From: Ferirhizobium litorale
GTDB lineage: Bacteria > Pseudomonadota > Alphaproteobacteria > Rhizobiales > Rhizobiaceae
DNA length: 64,000 nucleotides
Reading direction: 5' to 3'
Assembly (NCBI GenBank): GCA_030028905.1
Contig: JALDYZ010000021.1
Span: 1 to 64,000 of the forward strand
Below are positions 28,752 through 38,543 of this stretch, piece by piece. Every line of letters starts with the position of its first letter. The first letter of the stretch is position 1. The notes beneath the pieces were generated by a model, which saw only the letters and a program-made list of their open reading frames with translations, did no database searches and was not told where the DNA came from. Made by a program: the position numbers and the translations under genes.

Positions 28752-29216
28752 TCAGGCTGCGTTCGACGCTTGCTCCTGGTTCAGGAACGCAAAAATAGCC
28801 GATGCGGAATCGGTTGCCCTGAGCTTGGCGACCAGATCGGCGTCACGCAGCACTCGCGCAATTCTCGACAGAGCCTTGAGGTGATCGGCGCCCGCGCCTT
28901 CGGGCGCAAGCAGCAGGAATACGAGGTCTACCGGTTGGTCGTCCAACGCCTCGAAATCGACGGGCGTTTCGAGACGCGCAAAAATGCCGACGATAGAACT
29001 GACGGAGGACAGCTTGCCATGCGGTATCGCGATGCCGTTTCCGACGCCGGTCGATCCCAGACGCTCGCGTTGAAGAATGACGTCAAAGATCTCCCGTTCC
29101 GGAAGCCCGGTGATCTTGGAGGCTTTCGCCGCCAGTTCCTGGAGCAGTTGCTTCTTGGAATTTACCTTCAGGGCGGGAATAATCGCATTTTGTTGCAGCA
29201 GATCTGCCAACGCCAT
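28752..29216 (-). CDS. ptsN: PTS IIA-like nitrogen-regulatory protein PtsN (EIIA-Ntr)
   Basis: PtsN is the terminal phosphoacceptor of the PTS-Ntr relay (PtsP, NPr, PtsN), which regulates potassium uptake, nitrogen metabolism and ABC transporters rather than sugar import. The 154-residue protein has the phosphohistidine in GNGIAIPHGKL and the LVFLLLAPEGAGADHLKAL stretch common to EIIA-Fru folds. It is downstream of rpoN and hpf in the usual order, with its own gap of 71 bp after hpf. Confidence 0.96.
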   Translation of the reverse strand: MALADLLQQNAIIPALKVNSKKQLLQELAAKASKITGLPEREIFDVILQRERLGSTGVGNGIAIPHGKLSSVSSIVGIFARLETPVDFEALDDQPVDLVFLLLAPEGAGADHLKALSRIARVLRDADLVAKLRATDSASAIFAFLNQEQASNAA

Positions 29217-29287
29217 TCTCTTTATCCTTTATGACGCCGGGAAGTAGTCGGGGGGCGCCAGGCGTCCGTCACCCCCTCGATCCCTTC

Positions 29288-29857
29288 TCAGCCTTTGATA
29301 TTGGCGGCGTCGATCCAGCCAATATTTCCGTCATTGCGACGGTATACGATGTTCAACTGCTCTTTGCCAAGGCTGCGGAACAGGAGCACCGGTTCATCGG
29401 TCATGTCGAGCGCCATCACGGCGCTTGCGACCGACATGGTTCTCAGTTGCTTGGAGCTCTCCGCCACGATGGTCGGGGCGAAATCCTCCGGAATTTCTTC
29501 GGACTCGTCAGGCATTGCATCCATCACCGTGTAGGCCACAGCAACACCCTGGCCATTGCCGACATGATGGTCGCGCAGCTTGCGCTTGTAGCGACGCAGC
29601 CGCTTCTCGATACGCTCGGCCGCAGCGTCAAACGCGGGCTGCGGGTCATTCGCCTCGCCGGTCGCGTGAAGGATAACCCCCGTGTCCAGGTGGACCTTGC
29701 AGTCGGCCTCAAAACGTGACGCGGATTTGGTCACTGTCACCTGTCCCGAATATCCACCGTCGAAGTACTTAGTGATGGCCTCTCCGATATGAGCCTCGAT
29801 CCGCTCGCGGAAAGAATCACCGATTTCCATTTGTTTGCCGGATACACGCACACTCAT
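29288..29857 (-). CDS. hpf: Ribosome hibernation promoting factor, long form
   Basis: HPF binds stationary-phase ribosomes. The 189-residue length, with an N-terminal HPF/RaiA domain (MSVRVSGKQMEIGDSFRERI) plus a C-terminal domain (about residues 125-189) containing MALDMTDEPVLLFRS, marks the long form that pairs 70S ribosomes into 100S dimers. The start at 29857 has AGAAGGAAA upstream. Its predicted promoter is about 160 bp upstream. The rpoN-hpf-ptsN order is classical. Confidence 0.95.
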   Translation of the reverse strand: MSVRVSGKQMEIGDSFRERIEAHIGEAITKYFDGGYSGQVTVTKSASRFEADCKVHLDTGVILHATGEANDPQPAFDAAAERIEKRLRRYKRKLRDHHVGNGQGVAVAYTVMDAMPDESEEIPEDFAPTIVAESSKQLRTMSVASAVMALDMTDEPVLLFRSLGKEQLNIVYRRNDGNIGWIDAANIKG

Positions 29858-30200
29858 GGGATTTTCCTTCTGGTAGTGATTTGCGAGTATCAGTCTACGC
29901 CAAGCATCGGGCTCATCCAAGCCTTTCACTCGGCCGGGGCCCAAATGCAATCCTCAGGCTTTGAGGATATTGAGGACAACGTCGGAAGTCCGCATCTCCC
30001 TGTCCTGATTGCGGCGCGCTTCTATCCTTACGCCCCCTAAAAGTCAACGGTATTTTAAGACTTTTTTGACGCGCCAGGAAGCGGGCCTAACGGTGAGCTT
30101 GACGGCTATGGGCCTGCTTCGAAACGTTGAAAGCGGCCCGAATTGTACTTTAGTATAACGACTGAATTGATCGGTTCCGGCCTCACGGAGAGGGCTATTG
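29858..30200. other. 343-bp gap between rpoN and hpf
   Basis: No coding sequence is supported. The gap holds the predicted hpf promoter (30019-30047, minus strand) and a leader of roughly 155 nt. The segment next to rpoN (30060-30200) shows neither a clear terminator nor a repeat, so rpoN transcripts may read into hpf. Confidence 0.6.
30019..30047 (-). promoter_or_regulatory. Predicted sigma-70-type promoter of hpf
   Basis: On the minus strand TTGACT (30042-30047) and TAGAAG (30019-30024) are separated by 17 bp, upstream of hpf. Confidence 0.6.
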
Positions 30201-31766
30201 TCAGAAGCCGGAGACTTTTGCGAGGGCCTTCTTTTCTCGGCGGCGTTGGACCGAGGAGGGTATGTTCATCGCTTCGCGATACTTGGCGACGGTGCGACGG
30301 GCAAGTTCGATACCGCCATCCTTCAGCATGTCGACGATGTCATCGTCGGAGAGCACCGCGTCGGGCGCCTCCCGGGATATCATCGTGCGGATGCGATGGC
30401 GGACCGCTTCTGCCGAGTGGTTGTCCCCGCCTTGAGCGGAACTGATCGACACCGTGAAGAAGTATTTGAGCTCGAAGAGACCACGGGGTGTCAGCATGTA
30501 CTTGTTGGTGGTCACGCGGCTCACGGTCGACTCGTGCATCTTGATTGCTTCGGCGATCGTTTTCAGGTTGAGCGGCCGCAGGTGATCCACGCCGTGCAGG
30601 AGGAACGCGTCCTGCTGCCGGACGATTTCCGTCGCCACCTTCATGATTGTTTTTGCCCGCTGGTCGAGACTTCGCACCAGCCAGTTGGCGTTTTGCATGC
30701 ACTCGCTGAGAAAGCTCTGGTCCTCGGCATTTCGCGATGGATGCCGTGAAACAGAGGCGAAATAGCTCTGGTTGACCAGTACCTTGGGAAGCGTCTCAGG
30801 ATTGAGCTCCACCTGCCATCCTCCATCCGCGGAGGCGCGTACGACGAGATCGGGAACGATGGCTTCGCAAATGTCCTGTTCGAAGGCGTGGCCCGGCTTG
30901 GGGTTGAGCTTGCGGATCTCGGCCAGCATGTCGAGCAGATCTTCCTCATCCACGCCGCAGATGCGCTTAAGAGACGCAAAATCGCGTCGGGCCAGCAGTT
31001 CGAGATTGTCAATCAAAGCCGCCATGGCGGGGTCGTAGCGGTCCTGCTGGCGCAACTGCAGTGCCAGGCACTCGCTGAGCGATCGAGCGAATACGCCGGG
31101 AGGGTCGAGTGTCTGCAGTTGCCGGAGGACGGCCTCCACCTTTTCTGGAGGGCTGCCGAGACGTTCGGCGATTTCCCGCAAGTCCGCCTGGATGTAGCCC
31201 GTGTCGTCGAGTTGATCGATGAGATGCTGGGCAACCAGTTGGTCTGCAGCTTGCGGCAGGAGGAACGGCACCTGCTGGTTGAGGTGGTCGCGCAGGCTGA
31301 CCTGGCTCGCCACGAATTCGTCGAGGTCGAAGCCGTCTGCGGCCTCGCCGCCGCCTGTCATCGATTTCCACTGGCTGAGAAGTTCGGGCGCATCGGTGCG
31401 CTGCACGACATTCTCTTCCGCATAGGCGGCGTCGAAGTTGGTATCCAGTTCCTTGTTGAGCAAATCGGCATGACCCGTGTGCTCGCTTTCGTACCAGTCG
31501 CCTTCACCGTCGCGGCTGCGCAAGCCGGCGGTCTCGTCAGAGGCGGAGTCTTCGATTGCCGAGGCCGTATCGCTCGCACCGTCGGTTCCGCTTGCCTCGC
31601 CGTCCGATGGCGCGATCTCCAGAAGCGGGTTCTTTTCGACTTCCTGGGCAATGAACTGGATGAGTTCGAAATGCGTCATCTGCAACAGCTGGATGGATTG
31701 CATCAGCTGGGGCGTCATCACGAGGGACTGATTTTGCCGCAAATGCAGACTGGCGGACAATGCCAT
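30201..31766 (-). CDS. rpoN: RNA polymerase sigma-54 factor
   Basis: Sigma-54 directs polymerase to -24/-12 promoters that need enhancer-binding activators such as NtrC, NifA and DctD. The 521-residue protein has the glutamine-rich activator-interaction region (LRQNQSLVMTPQLMQSIQLL), an acidic linker, the core-binding domain, the helix-turn-helix (TIAEAIKMHESTVSRVTTNK) and the RpoN box ARRTVAKYRE. The start at 31766 (MALSASLHLRQ) matches the family; an ATG at 31790 would add eight residues. It lies downstream of lptB with a 164-bp gap. Confidence 0.96.
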   Translation of the reverse strand: MALSASLHLRQNQSLVMTPQLMQSIQLLQMTHFELIQFIAQEVEKNPLLEIAPSDGEASGTDGASDTASAIEDSASDETAGLRSRDGEGDWYESEHTGHADLLNKELDTNFDAAYAEENVVQRTDAPELLSQWKSMTGGGEAADGFDLDEFVASQVSLRDHLNQQVPFLLPQAADQLVAQHLIDQLDDTGYIQADLREIAERLGSPPEKVEAVLRQLQTLDPPGVFARSLSECLALQLRQQDRYDPAMAALIDNLELLARRDFASLKRICGVDEEDLLDMLAEIRKLNPKPGHAFEQDICEAIVPDLVVRASADGGWQVELNPETLPKVLVNQSYFASVSRHPSRNAEDQSFLSECMQNANWLVRSLDQRAKTIMKVATEIVRQQDAFLLHGVDHLRPLNLKTIAEAIKMHESTVSRVTTNKYMLTPRGLFELKYFFTVSISSAQGGDNHSAEAVRHRIRTMISREAPDAVLSDDDIVDMLKDGGIELARRTVAKYREAMNIPSSVQRRREKKALAKVSGF

Positions 31767-31930
31767 GGCGGGGGTGATACTCCACTTCATTCCCTGGAGT
31801 TTTCACGACGCCCGCGCGACCGGATACGCCCCTTACTCCATTTGGCCCAAAAATTGCTTTTTTGAGCAGTCCGGTCAAGGGGAACTCGGTCGCCAGGGAA
31901 TTTTTGGCGGAAATTGGCGTGAAACTTGTA

Positions 31931-32749
31931 CTAGAGGCTGAATTTGTCGCCTAGATACAGCCGCCGTACTTCCGGATTGTTGACGATATCGTTGGCCCTG
32001 CCATGGGTCAGGACCTCGCCAGCGTGGATAATATAAGCCCGATCGATCAGCCCCAATGTCTCGCGTACATTGTGGTCGGTGATCAGCACGCCGATGCCAC
32101 GCCCGGTCAGGTGCCGCACGAGGTTCTGGATATCGGCGACGGAAATCGGATCGACACCGGCAAAGGGTTCGTCGAGCAACATGAAAGTGGGGTCGGTGGC
32201 AAGTGCGCGTGCGATTTCCAGACGGCGGCGTTCGCCGCCCGAAAGGGCCACGGCAGGCGACTTGCGCAGTCGCTCGATATGGAACTCATCGAGAAGCTCG
32301 TCGAGCTTGGCTTCGCGGCGCTCCTTGTTCTTGTCGTGGACCTCCAGAACGGCTCGGATGTTCTCCTCGACGGTCAAGCCGCGAAAGATCGATGCCTCCT
32401 GCGGCAGATAGCCGACGCCGAGGCGCGCGCGCCGATACATCGGCATCGAAGTCACATCGTTGCCATTGATCTGGATCGAACCCTGGTCAACCGGGACAAG
32501 GCCGGTGATCATGTAAAAACAGGTGGTTTTGCCGGCGCCGTTCGGTCCAAGCAGACCGACAGCCTCGCCGCGCCGCACCACCAGCGACACCCCGTTGACA
32601 ACGCGCCGGTTGCGGTAGGCCTTGGTAAGGTCGCGCGCAATCAGTGTCCCTTCATAGCGGGTCTTGTCGGCGGGACGGGTGTCCGGGGAAACGGCCGGTT
32701 TGGCCGCCACGCCGAGCAGCTGCGAGGGGGACGGTAATTTCACGTGCAC
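31931..32749 (-). CDS. lptB: LPS export ABC transporter ATP-binding protein LptB
   Basis: LptB powers extraction of lipopolysaccharide from the inner membrane with LptFG. The 272-residue protein has LLGPNGAGKTTCFYMITGL (Walker A), VGYLPQEASIFRGLTVEEN (Q-loop), the LSGGERRRLEIARAL signature, FMLLDEPFAGVDPIS (Walker B) and the ITDHNVRETL switch histidine. The N-terminal extension of about 30 residues is typical in rhizobia. Both candidate starts (32749 and 32743) are GTG with no clear Shine-Dalgarno. lptA ends six bases upstream. Confidence 0.95.
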   Translation of the reverse strand: MHVKLPSPSQLLGVAAKPAVSPDTRPADKTRYEGTLIARDLTKAYRNRRVVNGVSLVVRRGEAVGLLGPNGAGKTTCFYMITGLVPVDQGSIQINGNDVTSMPMYRRARLGVGYLPQEASIFRGLTVEENIRAVLEVHDKNKERREAKLDELLDEFHIERLRKSPAVALSGGERRRLEIARALATDPTFMLLDEPFAGVDPISVADIQNLVRHLTGRGIGVLITDHNVRETLGLIDRAYIIHAGEVLTHGRANDIVNNPEVRRLYLGDKFSL

Positions 32750-32755
32750 GGCAGG

Positions 32756-33316
32756 TCAGTTCTTTTTCTGGGACTTCGGGTCGAGCTGGATTTGCACCCT
32801 TCCGCCGCAACTTTCGAGGGTTGCTTCGCCACTGGCCATCAGCACGGTCAGCTGGCAGCCAACGAAGACGTTCTGTCCCTCCGACAGCACCACCTTGTCG
32901 CCTTTCAGCACGAAGGTCTGGGACGCCATGTCGAAAGAACCCGAATCGGCGGTCGCCTGCTGAGTCCCCGAGCTCAGGAACACCTTGTCGTCGACGAGGA
33001 TGCGGTCGATGTCGGCATCGCCTGATGCAACCGACGTACCTTCACCACGATAGTAGACGGTCATTTTTCCCGCCTGCAGCGTTGTCGTGCCCTGGACGAC
33101 CTTCACATTGCCGGTGAAGAGGGCGAGATTTTCCTGTTCGCGAATCTCGAGCTTGTCGCTCTCGATCTGGATCGGCTGGTCATTGGAGAGTTTTAGACCC
33201 TCCATGTTGCTTTTTGTATTTTGCGCCCCGGCGGTTGCCGCCATGCCGAGCGCGAAGGCTCCAGCCAACAGAGCAGCACCGATATTGCGAATGAGTAAGC
33301 GACCGATGTTCGTCAT
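32756..33316 (-). CDS. lptA: LPS transport periplasmic protein LptA
   Basis: LptA forms the periplasmic bridge that carries LPS between LptC and the outer-membrane LptDE complex. The 186-residue protein has a Sec signal peptide (GAALLAGAFALGMAATAGAQ) and the OstA fold with IQIESDKLEIREQENLALF and TLQAGKMTVYYRG. The start at 33316 puts the signal peptide at the N terminus. It is between lptC and lptB, with short gaps on both sides. Confidence 0.94.
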   Translation of the reverse strand: MTNIGRLLIRNIGAALLAGAFALGMAATAGAQNTKSNMEGLKLSNDQPIQIESDKLEIREQENLALFTGNVKVVQGTTTLQAGKMTVYYRGEGTSVASGDADIDRILVDDKVFLSSGTQQATADSGSFDMASQTFVLKGDKVVLSEGQNVFVGCQLTVLMASGEATLESCGGRVQIQLDPKSQKKN

Positions 33317-33330
33317 GAGTTGCCCGGTTC

Positions 33331-33999
33331 TCAATTGCTCTTGTTGCGGATTGCGGCGGGGTCGACATTCACGCGGACCTTGCCTTCAAAAATGATGGTG
33401 CGTCCCTTATCCGTCATCTTGAGCGTCTGTGCAAGAATCGACCCTTCATTCGCGACGATCGATACGGGATCGTCCGAAACAAGCTTGCCCGCCTTCACGT
33501 CGAGATGCGCCGACTGGAACTTTGCTTCGATGCCCGAATTCAGCGTGATCGTAAAGGGTGCTGTCATGTCGAGCTGGTCCGTGGACTTGTCAAACAGCCC
33601 GCCGACAGCAACCACCCTGGCGATCACGTCGTCACTGACCGGCACGGCTGCCTTGATATCCTCGAGCGTGATCAGGTTGGGATTGCGGATGTCCTGCAAT
33701 GCCCGCGCCGCCATCATGGAATATTCAATGCCGTCGGCATTGCGGCCCGAGATCGCCGGCTTTTCCATGACGATCTTGCCGTTCTCGATACGGGCAGATT
33801 CGATCGTAACGTTTTCCAGAAGATAGGTGCGCACCACCGATACGCCGATGAAGATCAGGGAGATGATCACGGCGAGGATGGGCAGCAGGACCTTCAGCCG
33901 CCTGACCTGGCTCGAGTGGGCGATTGCCGCGCGATAGGCACCGTCAGCATCCAGGCTGGCACCGTTCGTCGTCCGCGCGTGGGAGAGCGCATTGTCCAT
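33331..33999 (-). CDS. lptC: LPS export protein LptC
   Basis: LptC is a bitopic inner-membrane protein handing LPS to LptA. The 222-residue protein has a cytoplasmic N-terminal segment of about 40 residues, one membrane helix (VLLPILAVIISLIFIGVSVV) and a periplasmic beta-jellyroll of the YrbK type. The start at 33999 follows ACGGAA; the longer upstream frame lacks a ribosome-binding site. It is first in lptC-lptA-lptB, with rpoN following. The C-terminal end overlaps possible upstream lptA starts. Confidence 0.92.
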   Translation of the reverse strand: MDNALSHARTTNGASLDADGAYRAAIAHSSQVRRLKVLLPILAVIISLIFIGVSVVRTYLLENVTIESARIENGKIVMEKPAISGRNADGIEYSMMAARALQDIRNPNLITLEDIKAAVPVSDDVIARVVAVGGLFDKSTDQLDMTAPFTITLNSGIEAKFQSAHLDVKAGKLVSDDPVSIVANEGSILAQTLKMTDKGRTIIFEGKVRVNVDPAAIRNKSN

Positions 34000-34221
34000 G
34001 TTTTTTCCGTTACTGAGCCTTTGACCACGGGCTCGAGATGCGTCTGAGGCATCGCGCCGTTGTTGGCCGGACATCTCGCATGATCGTGTTTGCTTGCCAA
34101 TATGGAGATTTTTTTGCAACAAACAATGAATCGTCGAAGAAGTCATCCATGAAAACATCGATCGGGTATCCGGCGTACGAACGGCCAGCCCAAGGCGGCC
34201 CCAACGAAAGGCACAACGGCT

Positions 34222-35181
34222 ATGGATCAATCGGTAATCGTCGACCGGGGGCGCTTGCGCCGGAAACTGAGCTTTTGGCGTGTTTTGGCGGCCCTGTTGA
34301 TCGTGGGATTGGGCTTTGCGCTCTACAGCGCTACTGCCGGGGATTTTGCGTCACGCGCCTTGCGGCCGCATATCGCGCGCGTCACGGTGTCCGGGTTGAT
34401 CCAGGACGACACCGAACTGCAGGAGCGGTTGGAAAAGATTGCCGAAAATGACCAGGTCAAGGCGTTGATCGTCTCGATCTCGTCGCCCGGTGGAACGACC
34501 TATGGCGGCGAGCGTCTCTACTATTCGATCCGCGAAGTGGCTGAGAAGAAGCCGGTCGTTTCCAGCATCCGCACGCTTGCCGCCTCCGCGGGCTACATGA
34601 TTGCCACGGCTGGCGATACCATCATCGCCGGCGAGACCTCGATCACCGGTTCGATCGGCGTGCTGTTTCAGTATCCGCAGGTTCGGGAACTGATGGACAA
34701 GCTCGGCATTTCGCTGCAATCGATCAAATCCTCTCCGCTCAAGGCCGAGCCTTCTCCCTTCACCGACGCCAGCGAAGAGGCCAAGGCGATGATCCGGGCC
34801 ATGGTCATGGACAGCTATGACTGGTTCGTCGACCTCGTCGCAGAGCGGAGGAATATGCCACGCTCGGAGGCGCTGCGGCTTGCCGATGGCAGCATTTACA
34901 CGGGGCGGCAGGCTTTGAAGGCCAAGCTGGTCGATCGGCTCGGCGACGAACCTGAAATCCGCGCATATCTCGAGGAAAAGGGTGTGACGGCCGATCTGCC
35001 GATCATCGACTGGGAGGCGCCGCGCTCCAGTTCGCTGCTGTTCTTTTCCGACGCCCTTTCAAGATTGATTAATCTCGTCGGCTATGGTGACTTTATTCGG
35101 GCCGAAGACTTGCGCAACCTCACGGGCGAGAAGTTGTTCCTTGACGGCCTGATTTCCGTTTGGCAGGTTGGACGTGACTAA
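34222..35181 (+). CDS. sppA: Signal peptide peptidase SppA
   Basis: SppA is an inner-membrane serine protease that degrades signal peptides left after secretion. At 319 residues it is the short (36K) form. It has one N-terminal membrane helix ([20 protein letters not shown]), the serine in [11 protein letters not shown] and the general-base lysine in [14 protein letters not shown], giving the Ser/Lys dyad. It diverges from lptC over 222 bp and is followed by ihfB after 26 bp. Confidence 0.94.
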   Translation: MDQSVIVDRGRLRRKLSFWRVLAALLIVGLGFALYSATAGDFASRALRPHIARVTVSGLIQDDTELQERLEKIAENDQVKALIVSISSPGGTTYGGERLYYSIREVAEKKPVVSSIRTLAASAGYMIATAGDTIIAGETSITGSIGVLFQYPQVRELMDKLGISLQSIKSSPLKAEPSPFTDASEEAKAMIRAMVMDSYDWFVDLVAERRNMPRSEALRLADGSIYTGRQALKAKLVDRLGDEPEIRAYLEEKGVTADLPIIDWEAPRSSSLLFFSDALSRLINLVGYGDFIRAEDLRNLTGEKLFLDGLISVWQVGRD

Positions 35182-35207
35182 GAAATCAATCAGTTAAGGG
35201 GACAACC

Positions 35208-35507
35208 GTGATCAAGTCAGAACTGGTGCAGATCGTTGCGGCCCGTAACCCGCATCTCTATCACCGTGATGTCGAGAATATCGTCAATGCTGTACTTGAT
35301 GAAATCACCGATGCGCTCGCTGCGGGCAACCGCGTCGAGCTTCGCGGTTTTGGTGCGTTTTCGGTGAAGAACCGACCCTCGCGCTCGGGCCGCAACCCCC
35401 GCACCGGCGACGCGGTGTTCGTCGAGGAGAAGTGGGTTCCGTTCTTCAAGACCGGCAAGGAATTGCGAGAACGCCTCAACCCGGGCATGGCCGACAAGGA
35501 CGATTGA
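35208..35507 (+). CDS. ihfB: Integration host factor subunit beta
   Basis: IhfB pairs with IhfA to form the DNA-bending protein used in sigma-54 activation, recombination and replication. The 99-residue HU-fold protein has [22 protein letters not shown], the DNA-intercalating arm with its proline. It lies 26 bp after sppA with AAGGGG before its GTG/ATG region, and close to rpoN, whose promoters often need IHF. Confidence 0.96.
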   Translation: MIKSELVQIVAARNPHLYHRDVENIVNAVLDEITDALAAGNRVELRGFGAFSVKNRPSRSGRNPRTGDAVFVEEKWVPFFKTGKELRERLNPGMADKDD

Positions 35508-35627
35508 TCGTCGCTCCGAGCGGCAGCACACGGGCAATGCTCGACATGTCGCATTGAATGCGACCCAAGTTTCCCTATTTTGCGGGGAAATGGCACCGGA
35601 CATCAGGTGCGGCAATGGAGAACTGGC

Positions 35628-35969
35628 ATGGTCAAGAAAGTCATTACCCTCGCAGTCATGATACCGCTGGGTGTTATCCTGATCGTGCTTTCCGTTGCTA
35701 ACCGCCAGAGTGTGACGCTGGCGCTCAACCCTTTCAGGCCTGACGATCAGCTCCTGGCGCTCGCCGCCCCGTTTTTCGTTTTCCTTTTTTCCGCACTGAT
35801 ACTCGGCTTGGTGATCGGCTCGACCGTCACCTGGTTCACCCAGGCGAAATATCGCAAGCTTGCCCGTACCGAGGCGCGCGAGGCCGTGAAATGGCATGAA
35901 GAAGCGGATCGGCAGAAGTCCCGCGCCGAACAGATTTCCGGCCGGACCTACGTCGAACTCGCCAAGTAG
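35628..35969 (+). CDS. LapA-domain (DUF1049) membrane protein
   Basis: The 113-residue protein has two membrane segments (VITLAVMIPLGVILIVLSVA and FFVFLFSALILGLVIGSTV) around a short SVTLALNPF loop typical of the LapA/YciS family, then a charged helical tail. In E. coli LapA acts with LapB in LPS assembly; whether this protein does the same is inferred. GGAG precedes the ATG at 35628. It is downstream of ihfB. Confidence 0.82.
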   Translation: MVKKVITLAVMIPLGVILIVLSVANRQSVTLALNPFRPDDQLLALAAPFFVFLFSALILGLVIGSTVTWFTQAKYRKLARTEAREAVKWHEEADRQKSRAEQISGRTYVELAK

Positions 35970-35974
35970 CCCTT

Positions 35975-36433
35975 CTAGGCCGTTCCGTTCGCCCGCGCGC
36001 TGACGGCGGCGTTGAAATCGGCGAAGAATTGTTCGGCCAGCTTCTTCGAGGTCGAATCGATCAGCCGCGAACCGAGCTGCGCGAGTTTGCCGCCGATCTG
36101 GGCCTTCACGTCATATTGCAGCAACGTCTCGCCGCCGTCTTCCCTAAGCATGACGTCGGCGCCGCCCTTGGCGAAACCTGCTATGCCGCCCTTGCCTTCC
36201 CCTGAAATCGTATAGCTCTCGGGTGGGTTGATGTTGGACAGAAGAACTTCGCCGCTGAACGAGGCGGAAACCGGTCCGATCTTGATCTTCACCGTCGCAG
36301 CAAGATCCGTCGGAGACTTCATCTCCAAGCTCTGACACCCGGGAATGCATTGTCTGAGAATGTCGGGGTCGTTGAGCGCCGCCCAGACGATGTCGCGCGG
36401 TGCCGCGATCCGCTCTTCACCTGTCATGTCCAT
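35975..36433 (-). CDS. SRPBCC/CoxG-family protein
   Basis: The 152-residue protein matches the carbon-monoxide-dehydrogenase subunit G family: MTGEERIAAPRDIVWAALND, CIPGCQSLE and a long hydrophobic-cavity sheet. CoxG-like proteins are lipid- or quinone-binding START-fold proteins, and many are unrelated to CO oxidation. No cox genes are nearby, so the role is unknown. GGGAGGA upstream of ATG 36433 decides the start. It converges on the LapA-like gene with a 5-bp gap. Confidence 0.85.
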   Translation of the reverse strand: MDMTGEERIAAPRDIVWAALNDPDILRQCIPGCQSLEMKSPTDLAATVKIKIGPVSASFSGEVLLSNINPPESYTISGEGKGGIAGFAKGGADVMLREDGGETLLQYDVKAQIGGKLAQLGSRLIDSTSKKLAEQFFADFNAAVSARANGTA

Positions 36434-36552
36434 GTTGTGTCCTCCCATTCTGTCCTCGGGTGGAATATCGCAGATGGGAAAGCGCTTTGCCAAGTGGCGC
36501 CGGAATGCTATTTGCTCGCCTAAACCGAGTGTAGGTAAGCGGAAGAACGCCT

Positions 36553-37686
36553 TTGAAAAACAAAGAACGCCGGCCCGGCCCGAAAGGTGGCCCTGGTCAG
36601 GTTCAGCGCGATCGGCATGATAAGCCTGCGTCAAGGTCGATAGGCATGCCCAAGGATCAGACCCCGTCGAAGAGGGCTCGGCCCATGCATCAGCGGGTGG
36701 CAAAGCCCGAACCGGAACAGAAACCGACCGCAGCCGAAGCTGCCGCGAGGCCGCTTGTGATCCGCAGCGGCGACCGTCCGCCCGAACGGGTTCCTGTTAT
36801 CCTCGAATCGCTTGGCGCTGGGGATTTCCATCTGATCGACAGCGGCAACGGCCTGAAGCTTGAACAATATGGCCCCTATCGGGTCGTACGACCGGAGGCG
36901 CAAGCGCTGTGGCAGCCCTCACTCGGGCCGCATGTGTGGGAAAAGGTCGACGCCATCTTTACCGGCGATACCGACGAGGACGGCATGGGGCGCTGGCGCT
37001 TCCCGCAGGCAGCGCTCGGCGAGACCTGGCCGCTGTCGCTTCTCGGCATAGAATTCCATGGGCGGTTCACCGCCTTCAGGCATGTCGGGGTTTTCCCCGA
37101 GCAGATCGTTCACTGGCGCTGGATGAAGGAGCAGATCGAGGCGACGGAACGCCCGTTGAAGGTGCTCAATCTGTTCGGCTATACCGGTGTTGCTTCGCTG
37201 GTGGCCGCAGCAGCCGGCGCCGAGGTGACCCATGTCGACGCCTCGAGGAAAGCCATCGGCTGGGCGCGTGAAAACCAGGCGCTCGGCCGGCTCGACAAGC
37301 TGCCCATCCGCTGGATCTGCGAGGACGCGATGAAGTTCATCCTGCGCGAGGAGCGCCGCGGCAATCGTTACGACATCATACTGACGGACCCGCCCAAATT
37401 CGGCCGCGGCCCGAACGGCGAGGTCTGGCAGCTCTTCGACCACCTGCCGTTGATGCTCGACGTCTGCCGCGAAATCCTTTCGCCCAAGGCGCTCGGTCTC
37501 GTCCTCACCGCCTATTCGATACGGGCAAGCTTCTATTCCACCCACGAGCTGATGCGTGAGACCATGCGCGGGCGCGGCGGCGTGGTCGAGTCGGGCGAAC
37601 TTGTCATCCGTGAAGCCGGTCTCGACGGCAAGACACCGGGCCGCGCCCTTTCGACTTCCCTCTTCAGCCGTTGGGTACCCAAATGA
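36553..37686 (+). CDS. Class I SAM-dependent RNA methyltransferase (RlmI-like)
   Basis: The 377-residue protein carries a Rossmann methyltransferase domain with NLFGYTGVASLVAAAAGA (SAM loop), VDASRKAIGWARENQ and the catalytic-region motif DIILTDPPKFGRG, as in the YccW/RlmI and SAM_MT RsmB-like families that methylate 23S rRNA. About 60 basic, low-complexity residues precede the domain. The TTG start at 36553 has GGAAG upstream; ATG 36646 is an alternative. It is translationally coupled to the next methyltransferase. Confidence 0.85.
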   Translation: MKNKERRPGPKGGPGQVQRDRHDKPASRSIGMPKDQTPSKRARPMHQRVAKPEPEQKPTAAEAAARPLVIRSGDRPPERVPVILESLGAGDFHLIDSGNGLKLEQYGPYRVVRPEAQALWQPSLGPHVWEKVDAIFTGDTDEDGMGRWRFPQAALGETWPLSLLGIEFHGRFTAFRHVGVFPEQIVHWRWMKEQIEATERPLKVLNLFGYTGVASLVAAAAGAEVTHVDASRKAIGWARENQALGRLDKLPIRWICEDAMKFILREERRGNRYDIILTDPPKFGRGPNGEVWQLFDHLPLMLDVCREILSPKALGLVLTAYSIRASFYSTHELMRETMRGRGGVVESGELVIREAGLDGKTPGRALSTSLFSRWVPK

Positions 37687-38543
37687 GCAACGACATGCGA
37701 GACCATGGCCCACATCGCGTCGGTCAGGTCAAGGAAATCACCAGCCTGGCAAATCCCATCGTCAAGGATATCAAGGCGCTCGGCCAGAAGAAGACCCGTG
37801 ACGAGACGAAATCCTTCATGGCCGAGGGACTGAAGCTGGTCATCGATGCAATGGAACTCGGCTGGGCGATACGCACCCTTGTCTATTCCAAGGCGGCGAA
37901 GGGCAAGCCGACCGTCGAGCAGCTGGCGGCGCGCACGGTTGCCCATGGCGGGCTGGTTCTCGAGGTAAGCGAAAAGGTAATGTCCGCGATCACCCGGCGC
38001 GACAATCCGCAGATGGTGGTCGGGATATTCGAGCAGCGCTGGAAGGCGCTGCGCGAGGTGCGACCGAAGGAGGGGGAGACCTGGGTTGCGCTCGATCGTG
38101 TGCGCGACCCCGGCAATCTCGGCACAATTATCCGAACCGCCGACGCCGCTGGCGCCTCGGGCGTCATCCTCGTCGGCGAGACGACAGATCCGTTTTCTCT
38201 CGAAACCGTGCGCGCCACGATGGGATCGGTCTTCGCGATGCCCGTGGTCCGCACGAATGTCGACGAGTTCATCGCCTGGAAGAGGACATCGGGTGCGCAG
38301 GTCGTGGCCACTCATCTCGCCGGGTCGGTGGATTATCGCACGATCGACTACAAGCGGAAGCCGGTGGTGCTGCTGATGGGCAACGAGCAGTCGGGACTTC
38401 CCGAGGTGCTGGCCAAGGAAGCGGATGCGCTTGCCCGCATTCCGCAGGCGGGTCGCGCCGACTCGCTCAATCTAGCGGTCGCCACGGCCGTCATGCTGTT
38501 CGAGGCCCGCCGTCATCTTCTTGCTCTGGAAGGCAACAAATGA
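37683..38543 (+). CDS. TrmH/SpoU-family RNA 2'-O-ribose methyltransferase
   Basis: The 286-residue protein has a SpoU substrate-binding domain ([16 protein letters not shown]) and the knotted SPOUT catalytic domain: [20 protein letters not shown] (motif 1), [13 protein letters not shown] (motif 2) and [15 protein letters not shown] (motif 3). Such enzymes methylate 2'-OH groups of tRNA or 23S rRNA; the site is unknown. Its ATG overlaps the preceding stop (ATGA), and lspA overlaps its own stop in the same way. Confidence 0.92.
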   Translation: MSNDMRDHGPHRVGQVKEITSLANPIVKDIKALGQKKTRDETKSFMAEGLKLVIDAMELGWAIRTLVYSKAAKGKPTVEQLAARTVAHGGLVLEVSEKVMSAITRRDNPQMVVGIFEQRWKALREVRPKEGETWVALDRVRDPGNLGTIIRTADAAGASGVILVGETTDPFSLETVRATMGSVFAMPVVRTNVDEFIAWKRTSGAQVVATHLAGSVDYRTIDYKRKPVVLLMGNEQSGLPEVLAKEADALARIPQAGRADSLNLAVATAVMLFEARRHLLALEGNK